DNA of 64,000 nt, taken from contig NW_020170425.1 in assembly GCF_000524195.1 (NCBI RefSeq), forward strand, positions 448,163 through 512,162. The letters are read 5' to 3'. The notes below the pieces were generated by a model that had not been told where the DNA came from, made no database searches, and saw only the letters and a list, made by a program, of their open reading frames with translations. The position numbers and the translations under genes are program-made. This DNA comes from Echinococcus granulosus. Its lineage: Eukaryota; Platyhelminthes; Cestoda; Cyclophyllidea; Taeniidae. Positions 23,901 through 35,663 of this stretch are shown piece after piece. Numbering within the stretch: position 1 is the first letter of the stretch; each line of letters opens with the position of its first letter.

Positions 23901-26548
23901 AGAAATGGAGGAAGAGATTCGTGATTTTGGTTTTTCAACCATTAGACCTGTTTTACTTTCTTATAACAGCACTATTAAATGAAACGCTAGAACAAAATCA
24001 TGTTGTTCACTTTGCTTAATCGGATGTACTTCACTCCAGTCAATAGGAAACAGTTATGATGCCTTTGGATTAAATTTCCTCTAATAACCCCAATCCAATA
24101 TAGGTTCTACCTAAAAATCTTTTTAGAGGAAACCCACATTCATTCCTGATATTACTCTAAAATGTAGACAAGTTACTTAATGAATTGGTTTTGTTCCAAT
24201 TAGCTTATTGCATGTATCGGTTACGGGCAATCAGTAAAATGCAAGCGAAATTAACAAAACCTGCAAATCTGCGAAGTTACGAGAGTGAAACTACAGAGTT
24301 ATGCATTAACACCTTTGAATTATGAAAGAAACGAAGAACTTGGTAAAAAATACTACGGGCTCAGTGAGGTTCTTCGAAAATAATAACATTTGAAGTTAAA
24401 ATGTGCAGAGTTTTTTATACAAAAAACAACACTTTTATGTTAATATTTTTATCATTTAAAGGAAAACATCTTAGCTTTTAGAATTTGCGTAATTGAGATT
24501 GACGACACCTGCTGCAAAGCTGAAAAGGTTGATGCCTTCTAGTTTAAATGTTTTGGATGTTGTGAGAAAACGCGGGAACCTTATTCATACTTCAGATTGG
24601 GAAAAGATTCAGGAAGTTAACTATATGGATTTCACACAAAGTTAACAAAACCTAGGGATTCCTTATCCTTTGCAAATCATTTCGGCTAGCTTTCGTCGAA
24701 ACTGGCCATTTTTAACAGTATTTGACTGTCTCACCAATTAAACCAGTGCCTACCTCATAATAAAAGGTTTAAATGCTGCTATGCGACATTTAATGGCTCA
24801 GCGGTGATTAACTGTAAATAATTTCTACCAAGTAACTGGAAGATACATTTCAAATAACCTGAAACATTTGAGATTAATGTCGCACATATATAGACTAAAC
24901 AAGCCAACTGTAATCGTTAATAGTAAACATTTGCGGGACCTGAGATACGAGCGCCGTGGTTGTGTTAAACTTCATATTTTCGTAAGGGCATGAAAGCTTT
25001 CAAGACTTAGTATTCGGTGGAACTGTAAGACCCGATATTATGTCCTGCAACCAAGTTTGTGGTGATGCTGAACTATTCTTTTGGCAGTCACGTCTAGCTG
25101 CAAAACATGCTTCTGATTCGAAGAGCATACATTATACCATAATATGATAAAAAATTACACATAACTAGACTTAAGTATACTTTGGAGCTCATCATACAAC
25201 AAATATTTCAATGAATTAGAGTATGGCAAATCTCAGGCTGGATAACTGCCCTTTCAGTAAAGTTTGCCCCGTTAATATTGCTAAACGTTAGTTCCTATAA
25301 TCAAGTCAATATTTTCCTTTTTTAAGGGAAAAATGTTTAAAATGTCACATCTCTGACATTTAAGCTATCAAGGGTATGATAACTGTTTTATCGCTTGCTA
25401 CTAAATATAATTTTTTGCATTAAGGACTGTCAAGAAATACTTAGAGGTAATCACTTCTGATGGCAACCATTGTAGTTCGAGAATGACATCCAAAAGTAGT
25501 ACTTCTAAGTAAAGAAAAACTGTACACACTAAGAAAATTAGGGCCTGGAAATAACATAAGGTATGAATATAGCTTTCGACAGATATTGTTCCTGTCCGAT
25601 AGAAATTTGGCAGAAAATTATGACATCTTCCATTAGTTTAAATGGGAACAAAATGACGCAGACAAATATATGTAAGCGAGACAAACAAATCGGACGCGCA
25701 GCACATCGCTGCTTGAATGGCGCTTGTGAAGTCTGTTTAAAATTTGCGATAGCCATATGCCAAAAGCCTTGGGTCAATTTAAAGGCGCTTGAGCAAACAG
25801 TGCCATATTCGTTAGCTCATCGTTCAACGATATATTCGAGACAAAAAATTTCCCCTTTTCTTCCGTTTTATACCACTTTCAAGCAGTTTAAGTGCTCATA
25901 GCTTTTGTAAAGTTTGGATGGCGTAATTTAAAGCTACCTTGTGAACAGGACTTCAGACAGGGCTATAGCTATGTTTGTTAATAAAAATGTTTGACTGCTA
26001 AACAGGTGAGTAAGACATGTAACCATAGGAGTCAGTTGTGATTAAAAGGGCATGGTTCATATATTTACTTATTCAAATCTTATAAGTTACAACAATGTAT
26101 CTTTATTTAAGTACTCTAAGTTTAGTTCTGTTCCTCTTCTATGGGAGCTTAATTACCACGATTATCCAGAAGAACAATTGCACTGATACAAATGCTCCAA
26201 ATGATTTAATTCTACCAGCAAAGCTCACAGCCCCAGTATTGTTTATAAATACTTTTGAACCTCATATCTTACTACTGAAAGTATACCTCGATGAGTAAAC
26301 CGAGTCACACCTGAAAGAGCCATCTTGAACCAAAAGTAAATAATTAGGCCTCTTAAAAGCCTATTAATTAATGGGTAATGAGAAGCGAAATTAAACTGAC
26401 GTCCCAAATTAGTTTGCACAAAAGTCTCACAGATCCTGCCAATGGTGAGGACGGATCCCTTCTAGATCAATCACTTTGAATGGAGGGACGTAAACTACGA
26501 CCGTAGCATGTTTTATGCAGGTTGTCTCGTTTGCCCATGGTTGCTGGG

Positions 26549-26589
26549 ACACGTATGCGCATACAGGCACACACACGCACGCAAATGCA
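26549..26589. repeat. CA-rich tract
   Basis: Imperfect alternating purine-pyrimidine run of the form ACGTATGCGCATACAGGCACACACACGCACGC. It includes a short palindrome, GTATGCGCATAC, at its start. It lies in intergenic DNA with no gene close by. Confidence 0.6.
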
Positions 26590-29312
26590 TCAAGGCGATT
26601 TTCCCAGGGTAAAACAGCCAACCGCTTTTTGGTAAAAACATTTTTATTGAAATATGTCCCAATTTTGCCTTTTATTATCACCATGTAGACTGCAGTTCAT
26701 GACTTCTTTGTTATTTTGATATATTGTAGAGCACATTAGTCACTCATAAATTGGTTGATTTTTCGCCTTTCTGGTTTATGAGTACCCATTGCTGTTGTTT
26801 GTAATTGTTGTCATAGTCACAAGAGTCTGTGTGATATCAACTTGGAGGGAAACGTTGAAATATGGGGTTTGGCATCCCTGGTATTCTATTCCCAAGAAAC
26901 CTTTGGAAGGCTTGGAATTGAGACTGGGTCACTTTACTAATTTTTTGGGGAATGAGGAATGTATTTAAATTTTTTGGATAAAATTGATTTTCAAAAATAA
27001 AGTGACTAAGGATTTGTTCCTCTGGTGACTGACACCACTTTTCACAAGTGAAAAGTTGAAGATCTGATATGATAGCGGTAAATCAAAACAATTCTTTTGA
27101 GAGTTTCTACTTACTAATCTGATATTTTAAGTTTAGTTAAAATAAAAAAGCGCATTTTAAAGCCAAAAATGGTCTAAATTGTAATATTTTTTGAGTAAGT
27201 TTAAAATAGGAACAGAATATTTCATCTCCATTGACTAAAACCCAATTCACTAATGGGAATAGCTCCAAATGCCAGATGATTGTTCAAAGATCGTACGTGC
27301 TGTGGAGGTTTGCCAACATTCTTTCGTGCATCAAGGTGGTCAGATAAATTACGTCCCAGCCTAGGTTTCCAAATTTGATGAGTCTGCTTAAGGTAAAACG
27401 CTTGTAGTCATTGAAAAATAGTCGGTCTCTCAGAAGCACCTCCGATTTTGAAAACTTAAGTGTTAAATGCAAATTCGGAATATCTACAGATTAAAATGCT
27501 TAGACTAAGGGCGGTGTAAATTCTATGATTATCCGAGACCACAAGAATACAAATTAGATACATCTGATGACAAATTTTCATGTCATTTGCTTATATTTCT
27601 ACTTTGTAAGTTTCCCCACTTTTTCTTCTTTTTTTAACTACTTTAACGTAAGGGGAGGAGCTAATGAAAACCGACAGAGTCCTGCAGCTGTCTAGTGTTG
27701 GGGTTCGTGTTTTCGTGCTGTGCTTCTCGTTCTCTGGTAACTTCACCTTAAGTATGGGGATTATGTGTATTTTTCATTCACTAGGCAAGTATGTGGCAGT
27801 GCGATAGTAAATCTCCACCACTCTCTCTGCTCATTCATAACAAGTGATAAAGTGGCCCAATAGATAACACATATGGTTAATATTTAACTTCAGTGTTATC
27901 TTGTGATATGGAGCTACTATTGCTTAAAATAGAAAAATGTAATTGACAATGGCTTCAGCAATGCATAGCTCGCATTAATAGTATAGGAAATAATCACATC
28001 CTCATATATGTGTTCCATAACCGATTATTTTAGCACTTAACATTTGTCCAGCCATGCGACATTCCTACGATCTTTCTGCTTGTGTGTGGTGATCTTAAGC
28101 AATCAAAATAGACCATGAACCCAAAAGAACATTCTTTAAACCTAATAGCAACTACAAAACAGAAATACGTTCGCAATATAATTGGGCATTTAATATATAT
28201 AATAGAATTTTTCTAAACCCCCTTTAAAACTTGAGGGTTTTTACATCCATATCAGTGGCTTTATAGCTATAAGCTCCAAAAATTGATAAGTTATTTCACC
28301 AAAGTGGACAATTAATGTGAATAATTTATCAACTAGCGTCTTAAATTTTCAAAATGTCCAAATGTTTTTTATATTGCTATTATTTATTCAAACCCCGGAT
28401 TCTTTTCCTTGTGCACTAAAAGCGCTGTTCATAAGTTGGTAACAGGTGGAAAGTAGGAGACCGGTGTATTGTGACCTTCAAATTTTATTTAACTTGATAA
28501 CTATAATAATAAAATATGGCATTTTTGCTGACAGTAAAGAATCGCCAGCATAACAAGCATTTAAGTGGCAGTTGTGCTCCATATATATCCAACACACAGA
28601 TTACTGTAACAATACTGGAAAACCACATTAGTGTCACCACCATCTGCTGTATGAATCTCCTCTGGGCGCAGCAGAAGCATGGAATTAGACCAATGATGAA
28701 TGAAAGTGTACTCTTAAATCAAACGGCATAAAACTTCAGCATTTACCTTAATGAAAAAATTATTCTAGATTACGAGTCTGAAGGAAAGTGGGAGTAGGCT
28801 TCTGGGTACTAAGTCATGTACGTGTGTTTGGTGTTAACTGACTAATTTATTCACTCGAGCCACTTCAAAGTCAGGGCTGTTACTTAAGGCATACGTGCTT
28901 CAAGACGGTGTTGATTAACCAGATAGCAATATCCATGCAAATAAATCTGCAGAATGTGGGAAGACACGGTTACCATAGGCCGGCTGATGAATAACTCCAG
29001 CATCTTGTGGAGAAGGGGATGTAAATACTCCCGATCGTCAAGACAAACGACGTGATGGCCGAAGCTCTACCACTTTTGTTTCACTTAAACCTTCCAACCT
29101 ACATCCATTTAAAGTCTCTACGATTTTTCGATGGGAATACTTCACAGGTATTTCATTATTTTGGCTTATACGACCTTTGTTTGGAGTAATTTGGAATGCT
29201 GTCCATTATTCGCTTGATTTCGTAAAACATTTTTTGTAAGTAAATTGGCACACATAATGGCATACTCGTATGCATTTCTGTTGGGTCATAACGGAGAGAA
29301 TTATTTTTATTG

Positions 29313-29332
29313 AGCATGCATTAATGCATGCT
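29313..29332. repeat. Perfect 20-bp palindrome
   Basis: AGCATGCATTAATGCATGCT reads identically on both strands. The symmetry stops at the next base on each side. It contains two ATGCAT sites around a central TTAA. It lies just upstream (plus sense) of the GC-rich block that starts near 29.4 kb. It could be a dimeric transcription-factor site or chance. Confidence 0.7.
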
Positions 29333-29640
29333 TGAGCAATTGCCAGGTCGGTGAATGGTAGCATCAGCAAAACACTTCAAGATTTGCCTCTTGAGGCGGT
29401 AACTACAGTAGACTCATGTCCCCATCCCAGAGAGGAGGCTGACAAGACAGTTGTGGGCATGGTAAGCGTATTTTCCTCTCAGATAACTTAAAAAAGCCCA
29501 CAATGACCAACTGTATACAAACCGACCCTTCTTCACCGGGATAGGCAGAGAAAGTGGGTGAGGATGGAGGGGAAACGGGAGACCGGGAGAAGGGCACTCT
29601 GTTACTCTAATGAGGGGACAAGGACGTAAACCAAGCAGCT

Positions 29641-29681
29641 GTTGCATGCACACGTGCAACCGCGCATGAACGCGCGTGCGC
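29641..29681. repeat. Near-palindrome and alternating purine-pyrimidine run
   Basis: GTTGCATGCACACGTGCAAC (29641-29660) is a near-perfect inverted repeat: arms GTTGCA and TGCAAC with an E-box CACGTG inside. It is followed by CGCGCATGAACGCGCGTGCGCC. Together they make about 40 bases of nearly alternating purine and pyrimidine, the pattern most prone to Z-DNA. Confidence 0.55.
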
Positions 29682-29697
29682 CTGAAGCTATAACTGA

Positions 29698-29883
29698 CTA
29701 AGAGACGTAGTGCCTTCGTATCCACCCTTGCGGACCTTGTGAGTCACAGCGCAGCCCGCTGGCTGCAACAGAGGTAGCTACGCCTGCGCCCAGGGCTAGG
29801 ATGAGCGGGAGGACACAAAAACCACCCCTGCCACTACCACAAGACTGTGCGGTCCCAGATGATGGAGAAGTGGAGTGCAAACT
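29698..29883 (-). CDS. Candidate terminal exon with a hydrophobic segment
   Basis: On the minus strand a usable acceptor, AATCCTCTTTATGCAG, ends at 29884. The frame after it runs 61 codons to a TAG at 29698-29700. It encodes a Ser/Thr/Gly-rich stretch, then FCVLPLILALGAGVATSVAA, long enough for a membrane span, then a short polar tail. This could be the last exon of a membrane or GPI-anchored protein. An ATG just before the splice point also makes a free-standing 63-codon ORF. There is no homology I recognise and no partner exon, so it may be a chance frame in GC-rich DNA. Confidence 0.2.
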   Translation of the reverse strand, partial: SLHSTSPSSGTAQSCGSGRGGFCVLPLILALGAGVATSVAASGLRCDSQGPQGWIRRHYVS

Positions 29884-30110
29884 CTGCATAAAGAGGATTT
29901 TTCATCTCTTAAGCCTTCTCCCCATGACGCATCGGCGCACATACACAAACATCAAGGAATGCATGTGAGCTTATCGATGTGGCCTCTAACCTACACACAC
30001 TAGAACTGGGGCTCAGAACAAAAGCTCGGCCAAGCAACTGACTAGGGTATACAAACTTTCACCTAAGCGCGTCGCACACGATTTCCTCGTTGGTAGTGAG
30101 TGATGGGCTT

Positions 30111-33100
30111 TGCACCTAAATTGGTTTCACATTTTTTGATTGGTACTGAGGGTCACACTTTGGCTATTGGATATACGGACCAGGTAAGCAAGGTAAATTC
30201 CTGCCCAGCCAGGAAATAGGATGAAAGTTACATTTGTTAGAAAACCGTGAGTTAGTACGAAAACCCAGAGGAGAACTACTGGACAATAAAAATGAAGACT
30301 GTTTAGTATTTGGTGATGGAAAAACTCATTTTGTATTTTCAAAGCAGGGCTTAAACGCATCTAAAAGGCACTGGATGAATTCAAATTTAGCGCGTTGCAT
30401 GCGCTTTTCTAAAGGAGCCTCAACTGGAACTTTAGTTGTCGTTTCAGCAATGTTCATTTTTTGGTTAATTGCTAAATGAGGTCCAGCTGTAAGCTGAAAT
30501 TCATCAATCTGATCTGATTATAACACCATTTTAAAAGCCTAATTGATTCCTTTCGGCATTATTCATATTGCTTTTTGTTTCCCGCTACCAAGTTAATTTT
30601 AAGACCAGAACAATTTTTTTCCTATTCTCAAAAAGTTAAAGATTTTCTTCAGAATGATGGTGACGTAAAGTTGGTTTGACTTTGTATGCATTCATCCACT
30701 TTGCCAGTCACGTCTGTTAACTATTGTACAATCTACCCTCAAACTGTTTTTGTACGCATGTGTGTGCGCACCCTTAAAACACGTATTGATGTTTATAGGT
30801 TCAGGTGGTACGGTGTTCGATGGATGGATAGTGATTAATGGAAGTACGTGCGGCTCAGAATTATTTATGCGAGCCCCCCCCCAATGCTCCAGTAGAACTG
30901 CTTTGTTTGAGCGCCTTTTACCTAACGTTATGCGAAATCTTAATCACCATGGCTACACCTTAACAGATGACCGATTTTAAGAGTAAAATCTCACATTCCC
31001 GAATACTATTCTCGCCAAATTAGACTGACGAATTCACTCCTAAATCACGCAAAGTTTTAAAAATCACATTTGTATTTCCTTGTTCGAACGTGTGCAATTA
31101 GACATAGCTGATAAAGATTGAGATTAAAAAAAAAAAACATCAAAATCACCTTTATTTCGGTTAACTGAAATTGACTCTCCACAAGCTGCAATCGCTTTCA
31201 ATAAATACTTCCAAGTACTCTATTAGATCTGTGCAAAATATACTATGGCTTGATTAAGATAAATGAAATCTTATAATTTTTCAATTCCTTACTAACATTC
31301 GCGGTGCATGAAAATTGGCCCTTGATTTCAAGATTACATTTAAATAGACTCCACCTACGAAATAAGATAATGTAATTGGTGAACAGGGAGCACAGAGTAT
31401 TCGAAAAAAGGTGTGCGACACATGAGCTTAAAACATACAAGGCGCGACCAATCCCGAAATTAATCAGATCCTGTTTCTGACCGCTTGACAATTGCATTGC
31501 ATTGACAATTATATTTATATAAACAACTTCGATTACATTTAGCTTGGTAGGTTTCAGCTTAAGCTCAAAAAATTTGGACATAGTACCAAGCTCCTAATCT
31601 ATTAAACTCACGATTTATTTGCTAATTCATGATCTTTTCCCTCTAAAAAGCAGGATGGAGAGTGACTTTACTCCAAAACTGTCCCATTCTACAGATGTGC
31701 TAATATGGCTCTCAGTGCTTTGCAAAGGAAGAGCTTCAGTGATTTCACTTCTGCAATGGCATCCAAATGCATCTCCATCTATCCAAAAGATTGACTCAAA
31801 TTGATCGCATGCGAATCCGACACCGATCTCAAAGAAACTTTAGGCTTTTATACTTCTATAATTGCTGAACTTCTATAGCATATTGCCAAATCCACCGCCC
31901 TTATGCGCTTCCAGTGAGGATGCAATTCACCGATCGCTTCAGGGTTTTTGGAATGCAAAACGAATTCATTCGGCGTAGTCAGCCATGCTTCCCTTGGGAG
32001 ATGGTGGCAACCTCGCTTAATAAGAAACAGCAATATTATTATCCACTGGTCTTTTTGGAATGAGAAATTACCGCTTCCTTTATCACAAGAAAACAAAATT
32101 AATTTAAAAAAAATTAGTTGCTTTAATGGGTAATTTAGCCATATGAGAGATGAGAAAGTAAAGATTGATTGAATTCATGCATTCTAATACTTTTATCACT
32201 GGTAAAGGATCTTGATTTCTTCAATGACAAAATCTTCATTGTGGTATGGCATGTGAGATTCAGCTTTACTAGGATAGACCTTGCACCACAAAACTATCGT
32301 TTAAAGCCAACTGCGAACAAAAAGCATACAATCCTACCCTAGTGTAATATGGTTGATTCGTGGTTTCTGTTCTACAAAGCATTTCGCTTAATCATTTGTG
32401 AAAATCATCAAGTAATGTTTGTTCATTAGAACAAAGCATTTAGGTGTCTCCTCCAGCATGCGAGTAATTACCATATTAGAACTTAAAACTATTTTTAAAC
32501 CGAGTAACTGAGAGCCCTTTTAGCGGTATGATAGTCGTATACACTTGAACCTAACAGATCATTCCCTATATAAAGTATATTCATCAATTAAAATGGAACT
32601 GATTGGCTAAGCTGGCGCTTTTTCAGCTATTAACTCAACTTACTAGGAAGTTTATTTAGTTTTACTCGACTTAATCCAACTGAGAACTACTGTGATTTAC
32701 AGTTCTCTTCATGGCACACCCACATTTTCATGCACATCCTCCTGTCTCCTGCTCCCAAAATCTGGTCCTGGTGATATCCAGTTGCTAGGCTTCAGCATTT
32801 CAATCAATGACATTATTATTAACTTCACATCGTATGTAACGACGTAAATGTAATATCACTCAAAAAGTGCTTTGAGTCTAAGTAACTTACTCAAAGGATT
32901 ATCGTAGAGCTTATGAGGACATCATTTTTGCCATATTACTTAACTTAAACCAGGACCCGTAGAATCCTCGAGCTAGACTTATGCTTTGCCTGCTAGAAAA
33001 CACTCGGCTTCTACCACATTTACTGACTTCTCCATTAGTCTAATATGGAATTTCTTAAAATATGCCCATCTCATATAAAGCCATAATAGGTGTAAACGCC

Positions 33101-35231
33101 CGCCCAGTCCACGCCTGGCAAAAATGCCTCCAGGCGTGGTTTAATGCAACAAAAACTACATGATAAAGCGACCAAAGACTGATTACGATTCTTACCTGTC
33201 TGCAATTTTGCTTACAAGAATTGTAGAATGATTAATTGAACAAATCGCCTTGACACAATTTGCAGTCAGTCTTGATCACAGTATGGTTGAATCGCTAACA
33301 GAGTCCTTTTTAACATCAAGCAAATATATTTTGACAACATATCCTTAAAGTATCTTCTGGTCTGCAGAGAAGGAGAAAATACGTAATTCAGGGCATTAAT
33401 TAAAGGATGAAAAAAGTGGTAAACCGCATCTACTGAAAATACTTAATTCAAAATTTTAACTACTGGAGATGTCTCACTTCATTCAAGCCCATTTTATTGT
33501 AAGATGCCAAGATATTTGAGCAACGAAGTTATAATTGGCTTGAATAATTGGAGGGCGATCGCAACGTTTATTTTATTGAGCCACCTTTACCCAATTACAG
33601 TACATTTTACACTTGAGAAGCTAAAACTTACAAGAAATGTTTTTTTGCTATCGAGTCACAAAATTAACGCCCAAAGTAGGTCTACTCCACATTCTGATCA
33701 AGTGAGCAATAAATTTAACAGCATAAGAACACAATTAAAGCTGGGTAGGATAGCTTTTTGTAATAATTACCGATTTATTAGGGTGAAAATTTAATGTAAC
33801 TTTTTAAAAAAAACCTGAAATACTGCAGAAATTTTTTAAAAACAAGTAGATGATAAGCAGATTAAAACACAGTGAGTTGTTTTTCTCCCTTTTTTTGCTT
33901 AAAAAACCACGAACTCAACTCCGTTTTCCCATTTTACTGAATGATGTGCCAGGTGTGACAGGTTTAATCGGTGTATTATCAACGCTTAACTTATCCAATG
34001 CACCTGACAGCCAATTCAGAGGCGTTAAAAATGTCGCCTTGACATGCTTTTAAGGTTAGTTATGAATAACGAAAAAAGAGATGCTGCCGCGACCCCTATC
34101 CCGACCTTCAGGGTAGCAGAGCATACGCCGTAAACATTAGAAGAGCGATTTGTACCAGAGCGTAAACTTTTCAAGTTGTTATATAGGGGCCTGTAAATTT
34201 CAACAATAATTAATTTGCATGCCGTATGCAACGGAATCGTGCGCAGAGATGGGCCGTATTAGAAAGTTAACACTGGATATGCATCACTTTACAAATACTA
34301 TTTTACACTTTGAATATGTGGTTTCAGGAGCCAGTAATAGTTGCTCCGCTTAGGTAAACCTTTGGCAATATTTCCTATGAAGCACAATATCCACATCATG
34401 AAAACTCTATTTAGGTTGTGCAAATGCTTTGATGAGAAGGTCTTTTGCCACTTCTCCATCAATCAAATAAGCAATTAATGAATACCACATTAGTTTAATT
34501 GCAAAGTCTCGTATCTGGAGGATGGGAAGTCTTGAAAGATGGCCTAGATATTAAATTTGGTGTCATTCATAGCACACAGAATTATTCATCTCAACACACT
34601 TATTCTTTATGCGTAATTCAAGGGGTTACTCTCCTTGAATAGGTCGGAAACTAAGAATGGTCCGTCTTTGTAAAGGTGCAAGCAAGTCCCCCATTAGTGG
34701 AGATGACATTCTGTTAGCTCTAATACGGATTGAAACCCCCAAATGGACCCCACAATTTAAAACGCATAAAGGTAGCTGCAGTAATCAACAATTGTGCTTC
34801 CGTGATTTTAAATGACGACGATTGCAAAGTTACCTCCAATTATATTATCACCTCAGTTCGGTAGATCCCAGAAAAACCAATACAGAAAACATTTATGTAT
34901 TTGAAAACGGTTCACATATGAAGCCCTACACGAGAAAATTTTATTGAAAGATATGAGATTTAGGCAGAGGATCTAAATGCGTGGTTTGATGATAATGCTC
35001 ATGTCGAAAGACCATATTACTTTTCAACTGATTTACCAATCAGAGTTGTATTATCACTTTAAACTAAATTATTTTATTCGCATAATTTATTGCATTCTTT
35101 TTAAAGTATTCGTATAGTGAATGAATGATTCGCACATATACCTTGATATACATGAGAAATAATTGCAGAACTTATCGCAATTCTGGCTTACATTTAGGTG
35201 TGAATATACCTACGATACTGTGCTCACAATT
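30111..35231. other. Intergenic AT-rich DNA, no gene seen
   Basis: Open frames near 30.2, 30.8, 31.3, 31.9 and 33.5 kb lack splice partners, domains and composition shifts. Small features are C9 at 30874-30882, a 12-base A run near 31126 and a strong hairpin at 33109-33139. I see no mobile-element coding sequence. Confidence 0.55.
33109..33139. repeat. Perfect 10-bp GC-rich inverted repeat (hairpin)
   Basis: CCACGCCTGG (33109-33118) and CCAGGCGTGG (33130-33139) are exact reverse complements separated by 11 bases. Eight of ten pairs are G-C, in otherwise AT-rich DNA, so it would be a stable hairpin in RNA or single-stranded DNA. No gene lies next to it. Possible readings are a structured non-coding RNA, a remnant of a small inverted-repeat element, or a protein-binding dyad. 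Confidence 0.65.
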
Positions 35232-35663
35232 ATGGCATTCAAACGCCAGTACTGCAGATTCCAAGCCTTAGCAATGACAGTCACTGCAATGATCATGCTA
35301 AATGCACGATGGATGGCTGTGAAATTTGGCTTTCCAGCTTCTGTTGCAGACATTACCAACGGCTACACAGCAGTGGGGCGGCCCGGCTTTAAAGTCTTCG
35401 TCTGGGGTGACGACAGGGGACTGCATGTGAAGCTGCACCGCTTGTCACGTCTCCCAGTGCACCGGTGTGCGCTCCCAATCGCGAGTGCCCTTTTCCAGCC
35501 CTTATGGTTCACCCGGCCAAAATGTCGTATGTCGTGTTCAGTAGACACACTATCAGGGTCGTGCAAATTTTTATCCCATTGTCTTCAGACCGGAGACTTT
35601 TTTGACAGTCCTTTGATCAATATCTTAAAACTGGATTCAGTAATCGCTTTGAGTTTTAAGTGA
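35232..35663 (+). CDS. Unsupported 143-codon ORF over a GC-rich patch
   Basis: An ATG frame of 143 codons (MAFKRQYCRF...) ends at TGA 35661-35663. The middle, about 35363-35566, is GC-rich and is also open on the minus strand for 67 codons. The predicted protein has nine cysteines, many Arg and Leu residues, no signal peptide and no domain I know. A sharp GC-rich core inside AT-rich flanks, open on both strands, fits an inserted repeat as well as a gene. I rate a real single-exon gene as unlikely but not excluded. Confidence 0.2.
   Translation: MAFKRQYCRFQALAMTVTAMIMLNARWMAVKFGFPASVADITNGYTAVGRPGFKVFVWGDDRGLHVKLHRLSRLPVHRCALPIASALFQPLWFTRPKCRMSCSVDTLSGSCKFLSHCLQTGDFFDSPLINILKLDSVIALSFK

Larger units (their letters stand above)
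20906..29399. other. Intergenic AT-rich DNA, no gene seen
   Basis: Nothing here could be supported as a gene. The first 100 bases are GC-rich promoter-proximal sequence. A 112-codon ATG frame at 25563-25901 and others near 22.2 and 26.1 kb have no domain, splice or composition support. One such frame is expected by chance in DNA this AT-rich and this long. A CA-rich tract lies at 26549-26589. A perfect 20-bp palindrome lies at 29313-29332. Confidence 0.55.
29400..30110. other. GC-rich block with possible exon or promoter content
   Basis: This 700-base block has clearly higher G+C than the 8 kb on either side, as the true exons do. It holds open frames on the minus strand (29403-29597 and 29698-29889), a near-palindrome at 29641-29660 and an alternating CGCG/GCGC run after it. 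No recognised domain was found. It may be a CpG-rich promoter, one or more exons of an undetected minus-strand gene, or an old insertion. Confidence 0.4.

Noticed and set aside
25563..25901. 112-codon ATG frame
   Set aside because: Several frames of this length are expected by chance in 64 kb of AT-rich DNA read on both strands. It has no domain, signal peptide or composition shift.
31120..31140. A-run as a retroposon tail
   Set aside because: A 12-base A run is unremarkable in this composition, and no element body precedes it.
31243..31581. 112-codon minus-strand frame
   Set aside because: Same reasoning: AT-rich, no domain, no splice support.
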